Source: Sipunculus nudus (taxonomy: Eukaryota; Annelida; Sipuncula; Golfingiida; Sipunculidae). Taken from it: a stretch of DNA of 64,000 bases. The position numbers and the translations under genes were made by a program. Each line of letters starts with the position of its first letter. Within the stretch, counting starts at the first letter, position 1. This document shows positions 12,119 to 27,100 of this stretch, piece by piece. Location: positions 17,420,001 to 17,484,000 of the forward strand of contig CM049308.1 in the NCBI GenBank assembly GCA_026874595.1. Direction: 5' to 3'. Under the pieces are notes generated by a model. That model did not search any database, had not been told where the DNA came from, and was given only the letters and a program-made list of their open reading frames with translations.

Positions 12119-15100
12119 CTGTAACATGAAAAAAAATATATACTCTCAGATACGCGTTGAATTGCATACTTGTCTAGGGTTTGGATTTTACACAGTGCAT
12201 TTAAGCGACCCGTTCTATATTGTTGTTTACTTGACACAAAAAAACAACTTCCTTTGTTAAAAGACCTGAAAAGACATTCCAATAAGAGTACTACTTTGTG
12301 GCCATGAAACGGTTTCTGCTACGTTTCCTGGTGTTGAAACTGTCTTTCGCCTCAGTGAACCAGTCAAGTTTTCAAGTGTTGTACTGTAATATTTCTCCAC
12401 CAGAGAACAATATGGGGCATGTACCCCCAGGAATTTGTATACAATAATCAGAACACATGCGCATAGGTTTCTGTAAGTGCGTGATCGGCTGAACCTTTGT
12501 TACGTCAGAGGTGCCACCATCTGAAGACTACATTAGTAAACATATCACCAATCAGAAAGCGAGTCCTCAGTTTGCTATGCTATAGATGTCGGACCTGACG
12601 ACGGGAGCTTCTTGCCTGATTATCCAGAATGTTAAGTAACTAATGAAGAGATGGACCATATAGGAAATGTCAGAAAAATAATAGTTATACAGAAATGACC
12701 CAGAAAAGTAACAAATTTTACCGAAATCTACACTGATAGCAATTCAAGCCCCTGTGATCAGACTCGGAAATCGGATAGAATGGTGCAAAGTCCAGCTGCT
12801 TGTTGAAATTCAGTATGATGCAAGCCAGGGTGACATTCAGTCTAGAAGCGGCATCAGGTCAGCTGGGCAAGCCTGTGACCTACAATTCGCGTCCGCTAAT
12901 AAACTTTGAAAATATGTGAAAATGACGAAGGGATGCACTCAACTGGACAGCATTACGCTCTTAACACAGCGCTTTACCCATAGGCCCACTACCTATATCG
13001 TAAGCGCTGTTTGTTATGATCTTGTTTCCTGAATATCTACACCAGGGGGGAGCACTTTATTTTGGTCCAATTAGATAAGACCCTGTGCTGAAGACAAAAC
13101 AGTTTACCAGCCAAGCGAGGAATACAGAAGCCAATGTTGTTCATTTCGTTTTTCATGAGTGACAGCTCATCGCCCCGGCGACCGTTTGAACAGGCCACAG
13201 GCTCAGAGAGAATTGCCCTACACGTTGTTTCTGGGCGGAGCCTGATGCCTGTCGAGTGATTGATGACTTCCATTTGACTGGCTGCTATTCACATCAGCAG
13301 TTTTTTTCAGCAGACAGGCCCATGTGCACCACCTGGTGTTTAAGTGCATCATAAACGATCAAAGCATGCAGGCAGCGGGAAAATCAGTAGCTTCTTTAGA
13401 AGCGCAAGATTTCCGCTGCTTCGGGAGCGTACACATGCATGCACTCAAGTTCATTGCATGCTTGGTGTAAATTTAATTTTAATATACCAACAGAAGTTAA
13501 AGAAATCTTTGGCCAAGTTCTGTGGTAAAAGTTTCATATTAACAACGACAATTAGGCAATATTTGTTAGGTAACTGTATAACTCCGGCATAATATACAAA
13601 TAAAGATATCATTGTGAAAGACAGAGGATTCTTTAGATTTTTTACACATGAAAAAATTCAGGCATATACCATTCATATATGTATTTAATATAAACAATCT
13701 TTGGTATAATGGTATGCTTGATGCATTACCAAACGATTGGGAAAAAATCGTAAAGTAAACATTGACATTGACCAGATTAAAGACAATGTAGAAACACTTT
13801 TAAGTATGACAAATGTAACCAATCAGCTTTACTGTAAAATGGTTGAAAAGGTTTGTTGTTTCAACAAATCCGCTAATAAAGCATTTTGAGTGCTTTCCCT
13901 ACACTAAAAAAAGTTTCAAACTCAGTGCAGCTTAGAATGTTCCAGTTCAGATTACTAAATCACAACATGTATCTTAATAGTCATTTGTATGAATGAAATA
14001 TAATTGACAATACCAGGTGCTCATTTTTCAAGTAAGAAGATGAAACATACATTGATTAATTTTGGTCATGCACGTTTGTTAAGTTAGTATGGTCAGATTT
14101 ACTTAAATGGTTCTAAGAGAATAAAGTGACTGAACATGATTTTCAGTTAGACTGTGCACTTTTGTCTGTGCACTGTGACTTTTGACAGTTTGAGGTAAAA
14201 ACAACTTCTTTGAAAGGAGTAATCTTGTTGATTAAACATGTGATGGAAATGGAAAATATATTGCTAATAAGAAAAGAAATACTATTGTACATGATAAAAA
14301 TGGAAGAAATTGAACTGGTTGGTCTCGTGAATGTATTTTTTTTCAATTTAAAAGAATGTAAGCGCGATATCATAAAGATATGTATGTCTCACTAAATTAT
14401 CACTAGATGACATGCAATAAAGAGATACTCAAATCTTTAAAAAATAATTAAATAAAAAATACTAAAAATCAATAGGGTGTAATGTAAACTGTCTGATTGG
14501 TGTGCTTGGTCTGCAATTAAGGCAATGGTTATTCTTTGAAAAAAGGAAATTATCTCATACTCTAATAAGTAAAGTAAGATTTGATATGATGCTAATTTCT
14601 CATTTATTATATGATGTAGCTTATTTCTAATTTAAGATTTGATATAATGCTAATTTCTCATTTATTATATGATTTGGTGCTAATTGTCATTTGAGATTTG
14701 ATATGATATAAATTTTTCATTTTTTTATATGATTTGATACTTTTTACGGAACCTAATATAAACAGATCACGAAGCGAGATGAACACACAATTTTGTAATG
14801 GAGATAAAAAAAAAACAGATTCTGTAACACTAGGCAGCGTTAAATGTCTAGGGGAATGAATAAAGAAGTAAGGGGTTTTTTTGTTAACAAATAACCATTA
14901 TTGATTCTTAAAATAACCCTAACATTATAATACACGAAATCAATACAATTATACAGTGAAACAGCGGTATAACAACAAATCAATACAATCACACAGTAAA
15001 ATACACAAAGTGCACAGTACCTGGATACCACCACCGTCACAACGATAAGTTCTTTAAATATATATTCTCGGAGAATGACTGTCCAGTGTAAAGCTCTTGT

Positions 15101-18100
15101 AACAATCAAGAAAGTAAACTGAAGTCCAAATGCACAAAATCCAGGAGAAAGTCTGACAAAAATCTATAACTGCCGCACTCATCGGATAAGGCCCCAGAAA
15201 CTCACACACGCTTCTGCGTCCGCTAGAAATCTTCTCTGCTGCTCTCTCGGCTCTAAAACACAGTCCCTTTATATACATTTTCACCTCAAGCCGAAAAGCC
15301 TCTATTTCTCGAACATTCAAAGAATCTAACACAACACAGTAAGCACGCGTTACAGGAATCATCTAGAAGAACATCGCTGTGTGTCTCTACACACCAGTGT
15401 CCATACGTGACTCACTCACGATCGGGCGAGAAAGCCCAAGGCTAGCATGACAACGAGAGTTCAACCAGTACGGATTAAACTGAGATTGTAACAAACGGCC
15501 CGGCGAGAGTGTCACAACAGGAGTTACGCCCGTGTCACACAATAAAAAGAGCATACTAATTTCTCATCAAAGATATGATTCGATGGTAATTTCTCATTTA
15601 AGATATGATTTGGTGCTAATTTCTCATTTAAGATTTGGTTTGATGCTAATTTCTCATTAAAGATAAGATTTGATGACAGGTTCTCATTAAAGATTTGATA
15701 TGATGATAATTTTTATATTTATTATATGATTTGGTGCTAATTTCTCATCTAAGGATTAATATGATGCTAATTTCTTATTTAAGATATATTATGATGCTAA
15801 TTTTTCATAAAATATATGATGTGATGCTAATTTCTCGTTAAAGATATGACTCGATGCTAATTTCTCATTAAAGATAAGATTTGATGATAGGTTCTCATTA
15901 AAGATATAATATGATGCTAATTTCTCATTTCAGATTTTATATGATGCCAATTCCGCATTAAAGATATGATTTGATGCTAATTTCTCAATTAAGATATGAT
16001 TTGATGCTAATTTCTCACTAAAGATAAGATTTTATGCTAATTTCTCGTTAAAATTTTGATTTGATTCTCCTAGTATGACTATAGATTTTTCATTGTCAGA
16101 TGATGATAATCAACATAAACATTAAGAACACCACTGACGGCTTACATTTCCTCACCTATACTAAGCTGTATGGATATAGTTTTCTTGACAGGCCTTATAT
16201 GATACCAGCGCTGTTGTCCAGTAGTAACCAGATGGCATTAACCTTAAATCTAAATCATTTCTGAAATGCAGCTAGTGATTGTAAAAAGTAATGATTTTTG
16301 CTCCTTGCTCCCTGCTAATTAGATATTTACATAACAAAAAAAGTGTTCAAACTGAATTGAGGTGTACATTTTTTATCAGAAAGCGATTCGCATGTCATAT
16401 GTGCGAAAGCATGAATGAATGGAATAAGTGCCGAATACATTTTTTTACCGTTTTCCATAGTCCTAACGAAGTATATGATGAACACAGCTTTGAATCAACA
16501 ACGTGGGGAGCTGAGCGGATTCAAGAATCGAATTCAAAATACGCATTAAAGTAGTGGTTGTTCGCAGGCGTGATGTGGCGGATCCAGAGGCCTTTTTTTT
16601 TTTTCTTGAGCCGATAAAACCCTTTTCAGGGTTTCAAACCAAATTTGGCGACCTGCACCCCCTCCATTCCGGACCAGAGGACTTCGTGTTAGGTTTTATT
16701 TAGTCTTCCTCTTTTGGACCCTCCCCTTTCCAAAATACTGGAGTGTCCGTGAGTGTGTTGATTACCTCAAGCTGAAAGAATAAAAGTTAAAGTTCCGGTG
16801 TAAATACCAAAAGTTCTTAACTTGAGAAGATATTTTGATCTATGGATCAGACCAAACAGTTTTTCCAAATACCATTAGCTGGACAGAAATTTCTCAAAAC
16901 AAAATATATGACCAAGACTGAAATAACTTCCTTCATATGATTCGGATGATGCCATTCGGCGATGTTAGAGAAATGCTCAAGCTGCTGAAAGAAGTTCTTA
17001 GCTTGTCACTTCCACAGAAACCATTTGTGCTACTGACAGATGAAGCCGGCATTCATATTGGACTGATAAGCCTACTTGAGTTGTGACATTTGTCATACGA
17101 GGAAGTGCAATGCAACGGTCACCCATCCTACTGCATCGATAATTTAATATCAGGCTACCACTGACGAATACGCACAACCCAACAGAGGTGAAGGTCGACT
17201 AGTATTGTCCTTTGCTTGTATTCATGCTTTAGAAATTCAACAAACATTCATGCGTGTTTATCAATATGCTCAGTTACGACGGAATTGTTTTGCACATGGT
17301 TGGTGTGGATAAAAAGGAAAAAAAAACTTAGGTAGCGATTGGTCTGGTTTATGTTAAGTCCAAACGTACCTCTACGCCATGAAGCGTTGTCAAAATTACG
17401 AAAATATTCGAATCCTTATCACACCTTACAGTGTGATTCTTGGCTAAACTTAACATTTTGACACCTTGATAGACTCTCCTATATCAGAGGGCCGAAATGG
17501 TGCTCTAAACTTCTTTCTGTATGCGAGAGTTATGTAAAAAACTGCAACACTTCGGGGCCTACTTTTTTTATCTTAACCACGGTGCTGAAGCCCCCTTTTC
17601 TTGGATCCTTTATTCGCGTAATAATCAATAATTTGCTTGGTGATTATGTCAACCACATTGACAACATATATTATAATTATAACGCACGTTATAATTTGGA
17701 TGAACGTAAATAAAATTACAATCTGACTTAACAGAACGTAATTCAATGTTCAATTTTACACACGTTGAATTACAGTTAGGGGTCCTATGCAAATGTATCG
17801 GACCTATAGGAGATGCAGATGTACTTAAACGATGCACTGAACAGGAACTTGATCATACAACCTTGGTAAACGACGGTAGGCAAGACAAAAGCGCTCGATG
17901 TTCCGACAGCTCAGCGGCATTAAGTACTTGGACTGATTGTGTGAACTCACAACTTTAGATGGCATCATTTACAAGAGTATGACAGTTGACCTATCCATGA
18001 ACTCTATTTGACCATAATTTCATATTAATTTAATGAATAATCATAAGCATTGGACTAATGAGCAACCAATCAGGTGACCGTAAACATTGTTAAGCGTTGA

Positions 18101-21100
18101 TAAAAACAAAATTTGCATAACAAAATACGTGTAGTCTGTACCAAAGCCCATGCCGGCAAGTTTTCCGGGATATTTTTTTTATACAAAGGAGACAGTATTA
18201 AAAGTTCTAAAGGTTAAAGGTTGCAGGAGTCATTCCTCCGGCTGCTAAGTGGATAATAAAGGCTTACCTTGAACGTTATTTGTGTGAGACAAATAATCAA
18301 AAATATGGCAAGACAGTTCACAATGACTGCAAAAATAGTAACAGATACTGAAAATAGAGAACAGCGATTCCAGTTGATGACGTCAGTCAATACGACATAC
18401 GTCATCAACCTTTGAGACCAGGGTCGCATCCCTCCTAAAATCTGTTCAACAAATTTTTATGGGGCACCCAATTTCGTAAAATGTCAGTACGTGCTCGAAA
18501 CCTTTTGCAAAATAAGCTAAAAAATTGTATTTGTAAGGCTCCGGTCCTAAATTAAACTGTTTCAATTTAGTCACAGTATAGGATGACACCCTCTAGTAGA
18601 GCTCTATTATAGACCAAACGAATTCCTCATCGAAGCTGCTGCTTATGCATAGCTCATGTCGTGTTATGCATGGGGCACGACAGTCCTGGCGGTTAGCCAA
18701 TAATTACCAATTCTGGGATCCTTTCAGGTTACGTTAGGTGTGGTCTCCAAACCCCTAAATTAAAGAAGGCCCGATGAGCGGCAGGGTCAGGAGTTACACC
18801 TTAACGGGAACACGACGAATCCCAGGTGGCCCAGATCGATCAGGAATGGTTGAAAATGTAGAAGTCTCATTCAGTTTTTATTTTAGCTTTTAATAATTTA
18901 AGTGAGGAGACCTCGTGACGGTCCGGGCTGTTCAGGTGTGTCCTATATAGGGCTGAGGAATTGCGCATCCTGTTTGTCATTTAAGAAAAATGTATACGGA
19001 GATTTTAATCAAAATTGAATGGCCTAAATTAAGGAACCCGTTTCAGCCAGGAATTTCCTGTAAAGCGCGCGCCAAATGAAATGTTTAAAAATGTAGAAGT
19101 CTCACTTGATTTTATTTTAGCCTAGAAATTTCCAATGAGGCACAAGAGGCTCGAAAATGATAAAGTCACGTGTTTTACGAAACGTAAATATTAAGTAAAT
19201 AGTGAGTGATCCAAAGGGGCCCGGGCCCATCAGGCTTTTTCTATGTAAAAACACACCAGTAAATACTTGAACATGAGAAAATCACCTTTGGTTGTTAGTT
19301 AACTTGCTTTTATATAGCTGTCACCAAGACGGCCCAAAGGGGCCCGGCTAAATGCTTGTTAATGAGAAACTTTTTTTTTTCGGTGCTAGATTTTAGTTTT
19401 AATAGGAAGTGATCAAAAGGGCCTATGGTGACTCGGGTCCATGGGCTTCCAAGGGCACATGAACAGGCTTGACGATGAAGTCTCAAATTTAAGTTTCTCA
19501 TTTTTCTTTAATAGCATGAGCTATTCTACATAGGTTTTAACCCGTCGGATACAAACGGCTTGGATTGGCCAAGAGTTCTTGAGGCCCTTTAGAATGCATG
19601 GAAATGTAGAAAGTCCTGAGTAATGGTGCATAATGGTTACGGTATACAACAGAATACTAAATCTTATTCAGGACAACAGATCCGTACATGGAAGAATTTA
19701 ATAAAAAATTAATATTTATTTTCTTTAATTTTATGGTCCAGAGGGCCATGGAAAGCGTACACTTTTTTCCGGAATTTCATGCCGTTTGTTTTCAATGTAT
19801 TCTCTAACTCTGTTTATCTGTTTAAAGAATAGATCAGGTATAAAATGTAGGTTAGTTGCTTTTGTTAATTGTTCGTGTATATAATTATTCAAGGTACTGT
19901 ATTTATTTATTGATAAATGATAAGTATAAAACAATTCAGGGGAGAGACCTCTCACTTTTTGTTTTAATTTATCTGGGTGCTTTTCTTTGTGTGTGCAGTG
20001 GTTTGGGGGGGGGGGGGTCTCTTTCATTTTTTTATAAATCCCGGGCTCCATATATATGCATGCATACTATATATATCTTGTCGATTATCAACTTATCAGG
20101 AACCAATAGTTTCCTATTATTGTGACAGACTAGAAATGGATGTGTTCAAAATATTAAATATTAAAATTCATACGAGCAAATATAGGAGTAGTCTTATTTA
20201 TTATGAAACTTTTTTATCATACATGGCGAATATCCTAAGAAAGGAAACAAAAATTTGATAGTTCCTTCGATCTGTTTGGTGGAACATGATGCAAAGCTGA
20301 TATATTTAAACCGTGAGCTATTGTGTATCAAAAAGAATACGTTTTTCGCAGAATCACAGTAGTCATGGATACAGCTTCCACTGCTGATCTATACTAACAC
20401 CTGTCAAAGTATGTAACCATCTGACGCATCTGAACTCGCCTTAGCTCCGGCACTATATTAACTATTAAACCCCTTAATATGTTCCTGTAAATATTTTTTT
20501 TATTCTTTCAAGTTTCGTTTCAATTGGCTTTTTTTTGTGATAGTATTGATGTTGATAGTAAATATAGCATGAGAAGCACATTTTGTAGTGTGATTAACCT
20601 CCTGTAGGTCGCTTGTCTTGAGGTTATAGCTAGGGATGCCTGCATGCTAAGACCTCCGTGTATGATGTTTTTTTGTTCAGTTTTGCAAGGTGGATAAAGT
20701 ATATACATGAAAATATAAGTAACATTACATGGATAAAACTTTGCATCCCTCTGTTACAGTCCATTCTTTAGTATCGATAACTAAATAAGTCCTGGATTTT
20801 AAACGAATAGAGAGTTTATTACAACCATAAAACTGAATGGTTATTATAAAGAAGAAAAGGGTGGGTACCGGAATCCTTTTGTACCACCTCGGAGGCCCTG
20901 CCTAAAGTCTCATTCAAAGGGTTAACATATTATCTCCAAATATATTTACTACATATATAAAAATATATATTTTCTTCTCAATCATCACTGATTTTGAATT
21001 AATCTTAAGGCCCCTCCCCCCAAAAAAGTTTTTTCTCAGGCACTTTTTTTTATACATCAGTTAGGGTGGGTACGGTGGCTGATTTAGGACACAGAAAAAA

Positions 21101-24100
21101 AATATTTATCTCGAGATCTCGAGATAACACCTCGAAGTCTCAATAATAAAATTTCGCAAAAAAAAATTTTAGGAAGCAAAAAAAAAATATCTCGCAAAAA
21201 AATTTAGGAGGCGAAAAAAATAGGAAGCAAAATAAATTTCTCGCATAAAAAAATTTAGGGGGGGGGGGGTTGCTTCAGCCCCTAAAATTCTATAAATTAG
21301 GCAGGTGAATAACGATTTTAAGACAAAAGCAGAGCATTTTGCTGAAGAAAATCATGATGAGAGATAATCGAAATATTGAAACCGTTTATTTATGTATATA
21401 AAACAATTATGAAGATAGGTTGACTAAGTTTATCTGAGCTATAGGTATAGCTATAGGGGATCAGGCTGGGGCTTTAGGGGCTGAAGCACCCCCCCCCCCC
21501 CCCCCCCTACCCGCGTAACTACCCGAAAACACAATAATCATTTTTAGCATGTTAACATTTATGATGGTCATATACATATTCCAAAAAACAACACACCATT
21601 TCAATAAAAACAAAAGGCTATGTCATCATCCTTACGGATATGAATAATTAAATATGGAATTTATATTGAACTTTTCTTCAACTTGCCTTATCTTGGGAGA
21701 TATACAAACTTAATTGATTTTAAATGAATTATATTGTATTACCGTTCAGTTTAACACAGTATACATGGTCTTTGTTTTATAAAAGCAATAGTTTGCACTC
21801 TTAACGTATACTGTCCCCTTTAACGTTGCTTTGCTTTATGTCAATTCAGCTTCGAATGGTTCGTACAAGTGTGAAATTTTATCTCGAGATCTCGAGATAA
21901 TATATATATATATATATATATTTGCTTCCTAAATTTTTTTTGCGAGATATATTTTTTTTGCTTCCTAATTTTTTTTTTGCTTTTTAAATTAATTTTTTTG
22001 CTTCCTAAAATATTTTTTGCTTCCTAAATTTTTTTTAGCGATATATTTTTTTTGCTTCCTAAATATTTTTTGCGAAATTTTATGTCGAGATCTAGATAAA
22101 TATTTTTTTTGTGTCCTCAATCAGCCACCGTAGGCGGGCAAATTAAAAAAATCTTTTTGTATAAAAATATATTGTGATCATGCAGTTTGAAACAATTAAG
22201 CAACATTTGACCTTTGACTCTGGATAGGTTGCTTGTGGATTCTTGATCAAAAGTTTAAGCCACTCAGAGCCACTTAGACTTACTTCTTCACACAATCTCA
22301 GAGAGGGTTTATAGGCAACATTGATACATTGTAGCTGGGGCGAAATTACCTGTTGCAACTGGGGGGGGGGGCTTCCATTCAGCCAATCACACACACACTT
22401 TCTATCCACGGGGTGGTGGGGGGGGGGCTCGTATATAGATTATAGAGCAACTACGTTCGTAAGCCTAGAATGCTCAGACGTTTTGCGGTCATAGCTGATC
22501 ATATAAGGTTGTTTGAAATGCCTAAACCGAGTTTAAAAATATGGACAGAAATATTTGCGAAACCATTTTGTCTTTGGGGCAGACTTATCTCCGTTTTGGA
22601 TTGTTACGTATTGACATGAAAGCGGACCGAACTGTCTCGCTAGTGGAGCTTGATTTTCTAGCGAAGCGATTAGAACATCGGACTTGTGCGCCACCGACAT
22701 GGGTTCGTTTCCGGATAGGCCCAATATTTTCCCCTGAGCAACTTCGTAACCGTATGTTTGGCAGCAATATGCAGAAAATGTCACATATACACCGTACAAT
22801 GCTGCTTTAAATTGTGTTTCAAGAGCTTTGGAAAGCTTAAGCTTTACACATTTTTGGGCTCAACTGGTCAGGAAATGTTTGAAAACACACCCTGAAGGGT
22901 TGGCTGTTGTTGTTTAAACGACTAGGAGAGGACTTTACATGGCCGAACCGCTCTGAACACATTTTGCATTTTCCATGAAATGTATATAATTTAGACCATG
23001 AGACGCTTACCTTGGGAACTGTGTAAGGCAATGTAACAGTCGCGGTCTCTTGGGGTGTGTCACCTGTAACACATATAAAGATTAACGTAAGTAAATATTA
23101 CAAATGGTATATTAAAGGACTACTATATAAACGTTTCAGTAAGTAACACATTGGTCTGTAAACAGATTATGAAAATACCTAACAGATTAAATTAAAAAGT
23201 TTTGAAGGCTGATATTGGTTCCGCAAACAAACAGTTGCCTTTGCAGTGTTATTCATGATAGATTATGGTAATGCAGGAATTTCTCCTGATTAACTGGGTT
23301 CTTTGAGCAATGGACACTTATCAATACCAAAACATTGACTGGCATACCAAACCGGTCAAAACCGCGTAAAACCGTCCCTCTTCGTTACCAAATACCTCCA
23401 AAATAGTTGCAGCTATCATCAAGTGCTTTTACGTCAATTAATGTGCAAAAACAATTATTTAGAGACTTTCTCTATGTTTCAGGGAAATGATTTTCCTTTT
23501 TTATAACTTTGGGAAAATTTCCTGTTTTTACACCATGGTAATTAAGTACTTGGTTTGTAACTGATTATTCCTAGAATGACAACAGCTATCAGTACCAAAT
23601 TACACGTATAAATTGAGCATGTGTATGTTACGGGTGTTACCTGGTGCTACCGGAACTGCGTAGTAAGTAGCTCCACTTTGTTTATACTGTTACTTCCAAC
23701 CAGCGAAAGGGGAAACTTTTGCGGAGTGACTCACAAAAAATATCCCTAAGCTGTCTGGTTTGCAAGAGAAATTAAGGCTTAAAATACAGGATGTATTTGA
23801 CACTGCCTAACTCAATAATAATATTAACTAACTCAATAAGCTTCATTGTGCACCAATTTAGACTTAACTTTGTAATGTTTTGCATTGATTAATTTGCACT
23901 TGCAAAGCTCTGGCTAATCTGACTTGCCGCCAGACGCCCTTGTTGAATTTGCTTTATTTTAGCGGGCGCCATATATTATAAACACGTTGATATAAACAAA
24001 ACAAGCAGCCTGTGTGCGGTGATATCAACGTTTTCTGGCCACTTTTTTTTATAAAAGCTGCAAGGGATTATCTTTAGTTAATAAAGGTCAGATAGGTGAT

Positions 24101-27100
24101 TGGGCCCTTTTAAGAACATGTTTCTCACAATGTAAATTTCAGAATTGCCTTTCATATTTTTTCTTAAATGAGTGCAATGGAAAAAGAACACTCTCACTTT
24201 TAAGGTCTTATTTATAAAATAAAATCATTATTTTTTACTCAATAAAAAAAACACTAAATTTTTTTTAAATATTAAAAAATATTTTCATGGCAGTTTTTTT
24301 TTATATACAAGTTGTAAGAAACAATCAGATATTTAAAGGTTGTATAACATATACTTTCTGAAAAATTAATAATTTAAATAAATTAGAAAAAAATATTTAA
24401 AACATATTATGTGACAAAGGCCTTTTGTAATTTCTGTTGTAAGTCTTGTCATTGTTGTAACTTATTTTGTGAATTGGTATAAACACAGACAGGACGATAT
24501 AATTTAGTGTCTTTATGTAAAGCAGTGATAACTCACTTGTGAATTGATCTTGTAGGTTTGCACCAGCGCCCATCGGCCCCAGTATATAACTGAGATAGGG
24601 ATAGACACTGACGACCACGCTGCATTTGCCCGTCGCACAGTCGGGAGAATTCCGAATAAGGATGCCAGCCAGCCGGCCTTCCTTGATCACGGGAGCTCCG
24701 CAGTCACCAAAACACGTGCCTTGACCTTGTGTGCTTTGACCATGCAGCATACAAATCTTTTTCACGTCATCGGTTATAACGTCTGGAAACGATTGTCCAC
24801 AGCATGTGGAACTTCCACCCCAAGCCGCTTCCAATATTTGTAACTTGTCAGGAGTAGTGGTGAGCGACGTCATTCCCCATGAAACTATTGTTGATGATTC
24901 TCCGACAGCGGGCACTTGTTTTTTTCGACATGGGAGCTTTATCGGCTCACATGTAGTCATTTCTTCATTTGTGATGAGTATGCCGATGCCAGTATTTTTT
25001 ATAGTTCTAACCACCTTCACACCTCCGCCATCATCGGTTTTTGATGGACCAACTTGCAATCTAAAATGAAATGAATACAGGTTATATTTAAACGTGAAGT
25101 TGACACCGATTTGTGCAGTTGTAGGCCTAAAAGAAACTGTGCAGCTGCAAATGTTAATGCTTTGTACAAGTCACAGACTGTTTTATGTCTCGATGAGTAA
25201 ATAATTGCATTTAATGGATTACTCAATCAAGGCTATATATACATGCTCTAGTATGAGTATTTTATATTGATGGTTTCTGTAATAATAATATATTATTTGT
25301 AATATTCTCGTTATATAATCTTGGATAATATTAATATCAGATTATTCAATAAAATATGAGAGATCCTCGACTTCAATTTAGATTTTTTACTTAAAGACTA
25401 TATTGTTAGGCATATATACACGCTGTGGTAAACTGCTATACATAATTATGGTGTATATATAAACATTTAACAATAAATTACTTAATTAGCGCAAAGTTTC
25501 TGGTAAAAGTGACCTCATTTTACACTGACTGGTGTTCAATTCATTACATGTTTAGGCAGTTGTACAATTTCATTCAAGTATACCACGCATCTAATACTTA
25601 TAGATATAATTCGGTTCACGTTTGTTTGCAACGTTCTCTAAAACCGCGTTGTGTACAATACTGTGCCATACATCATTATAAAAACCTTATCCCCGCAGTG
25701 ACATAGACGATATGAGAATAAATTTTTAATGTACATATAATTTTGGTGGTTTTTCCTTTTTTACTGACTTGTAAAGAGGTTAGACCCAGCACAGCCGAAC
25801 TGCCTTCGGCAATGACCGGAATACGCGCATCGTGGTCACTCAACCTCCAACACTATTTAAGACTATTGTTTATATGAATAACGCTTGCTTTCTGTGAGGG
25901 ATTTGAAGCTCTCTGGCCTTACATTTGAGCGAGGCTCTCACCAACGTGCGTGGTCAGTAAAAGAGAAAAACACATGTTTCTCGCTTTATGAAATGGAGAG
26001 TTCAACCCAGTGGGATTAATGAAAAAACCTAATTCAAGGTCCCAATTTCAGGAACAGGGGTGGGTTGGAGTGGTGGCGGTGGTTTCAGGCCTCAAAATTT
26101 GTCTGATAGGCCTACCATGAAAAAAAAAAAGGTTGCGGTGGCTGAAAATGGGAAACGGACCCTCTGCATGGAGTCCCGTTAGGTCCGCTTCTGGTACTTA
26201 TACGAGGTATGCTTATTTCTGTTTCTTTCTTCAGGAACAGTTTCCTTGAAACGTACATTTATTAAATCTTTCATGTCTTGTTCTGTTATTAAAACCTTTT
26301 GAGTCTTACTCTGCCTGGCGATTTAAAAATTACAGTATATAAACTGTCCATAAATGTATTTCGATATGCTGTTATGCAATACAGATATTGATATACTCTC
26401 AGAGGGAGTAAAGTAGGGACCTGAAAATCTGAGAAACAAAACAATTTACAGTCCTCTCTTAGTGGGCACCTCCATGCATAAAGTGGGCACGTCTATAAAG
26501 TGGGCACTTGTAGACAGTCCCATTTTTTCTTCTCTTTATAATGTTTAGCTAATGTGGGAATCTCTATATTCTGTGAAGTAGATACTTTTCCTCAGCTAAT
26601 GTGAGCACTTCATCGAATTTCCCAGTTGAAGTTTGTTCCTATGAAAACTTTCAGAGCTTTATTTATTGTGAATTTGCAACTTTTATCAAGTAGAATAATT
26701 GTTAATTATAAACTATTTAAACTTCAACTACCAGCGATTAATACTAAAACAGATAAACATAGGTCAGAGTTTATTAGTCTAATTACATAATCATAATAAT
26801 AGCCTTCTTGGCTCAAGGCTAAACAATGGATACATACATACTAATTATGGTTGTTCTGGGGATGGTTTATAGCCAGCAGTGAATGCATCACTCAGTAGCC
26901 ATTCATATCAGACTGACAGCCATACTTTGACCTGGCAGTCACTAGACTTTCTTATGTAAGGGAAGCATATAAACTTATAGTTAATACCGTGAGTGGACAC
27001 CTGTTCATTCATCCAATTACTTGGCACTCTGAGATGCGTAACAGGGTCAGGTCCCCCTGGCCAAGTGCAATGTTTACTTGGCAGTTCAACTTTAATAATG

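Noticed and set aside
13037-13273. 78-codon minus-strand frame with protein-like composition
   Set aside because: An AATAAA lies inside it, no domain is recognisable, and it does not splice in phase with the host gene. It might be part of an unknown repeat.
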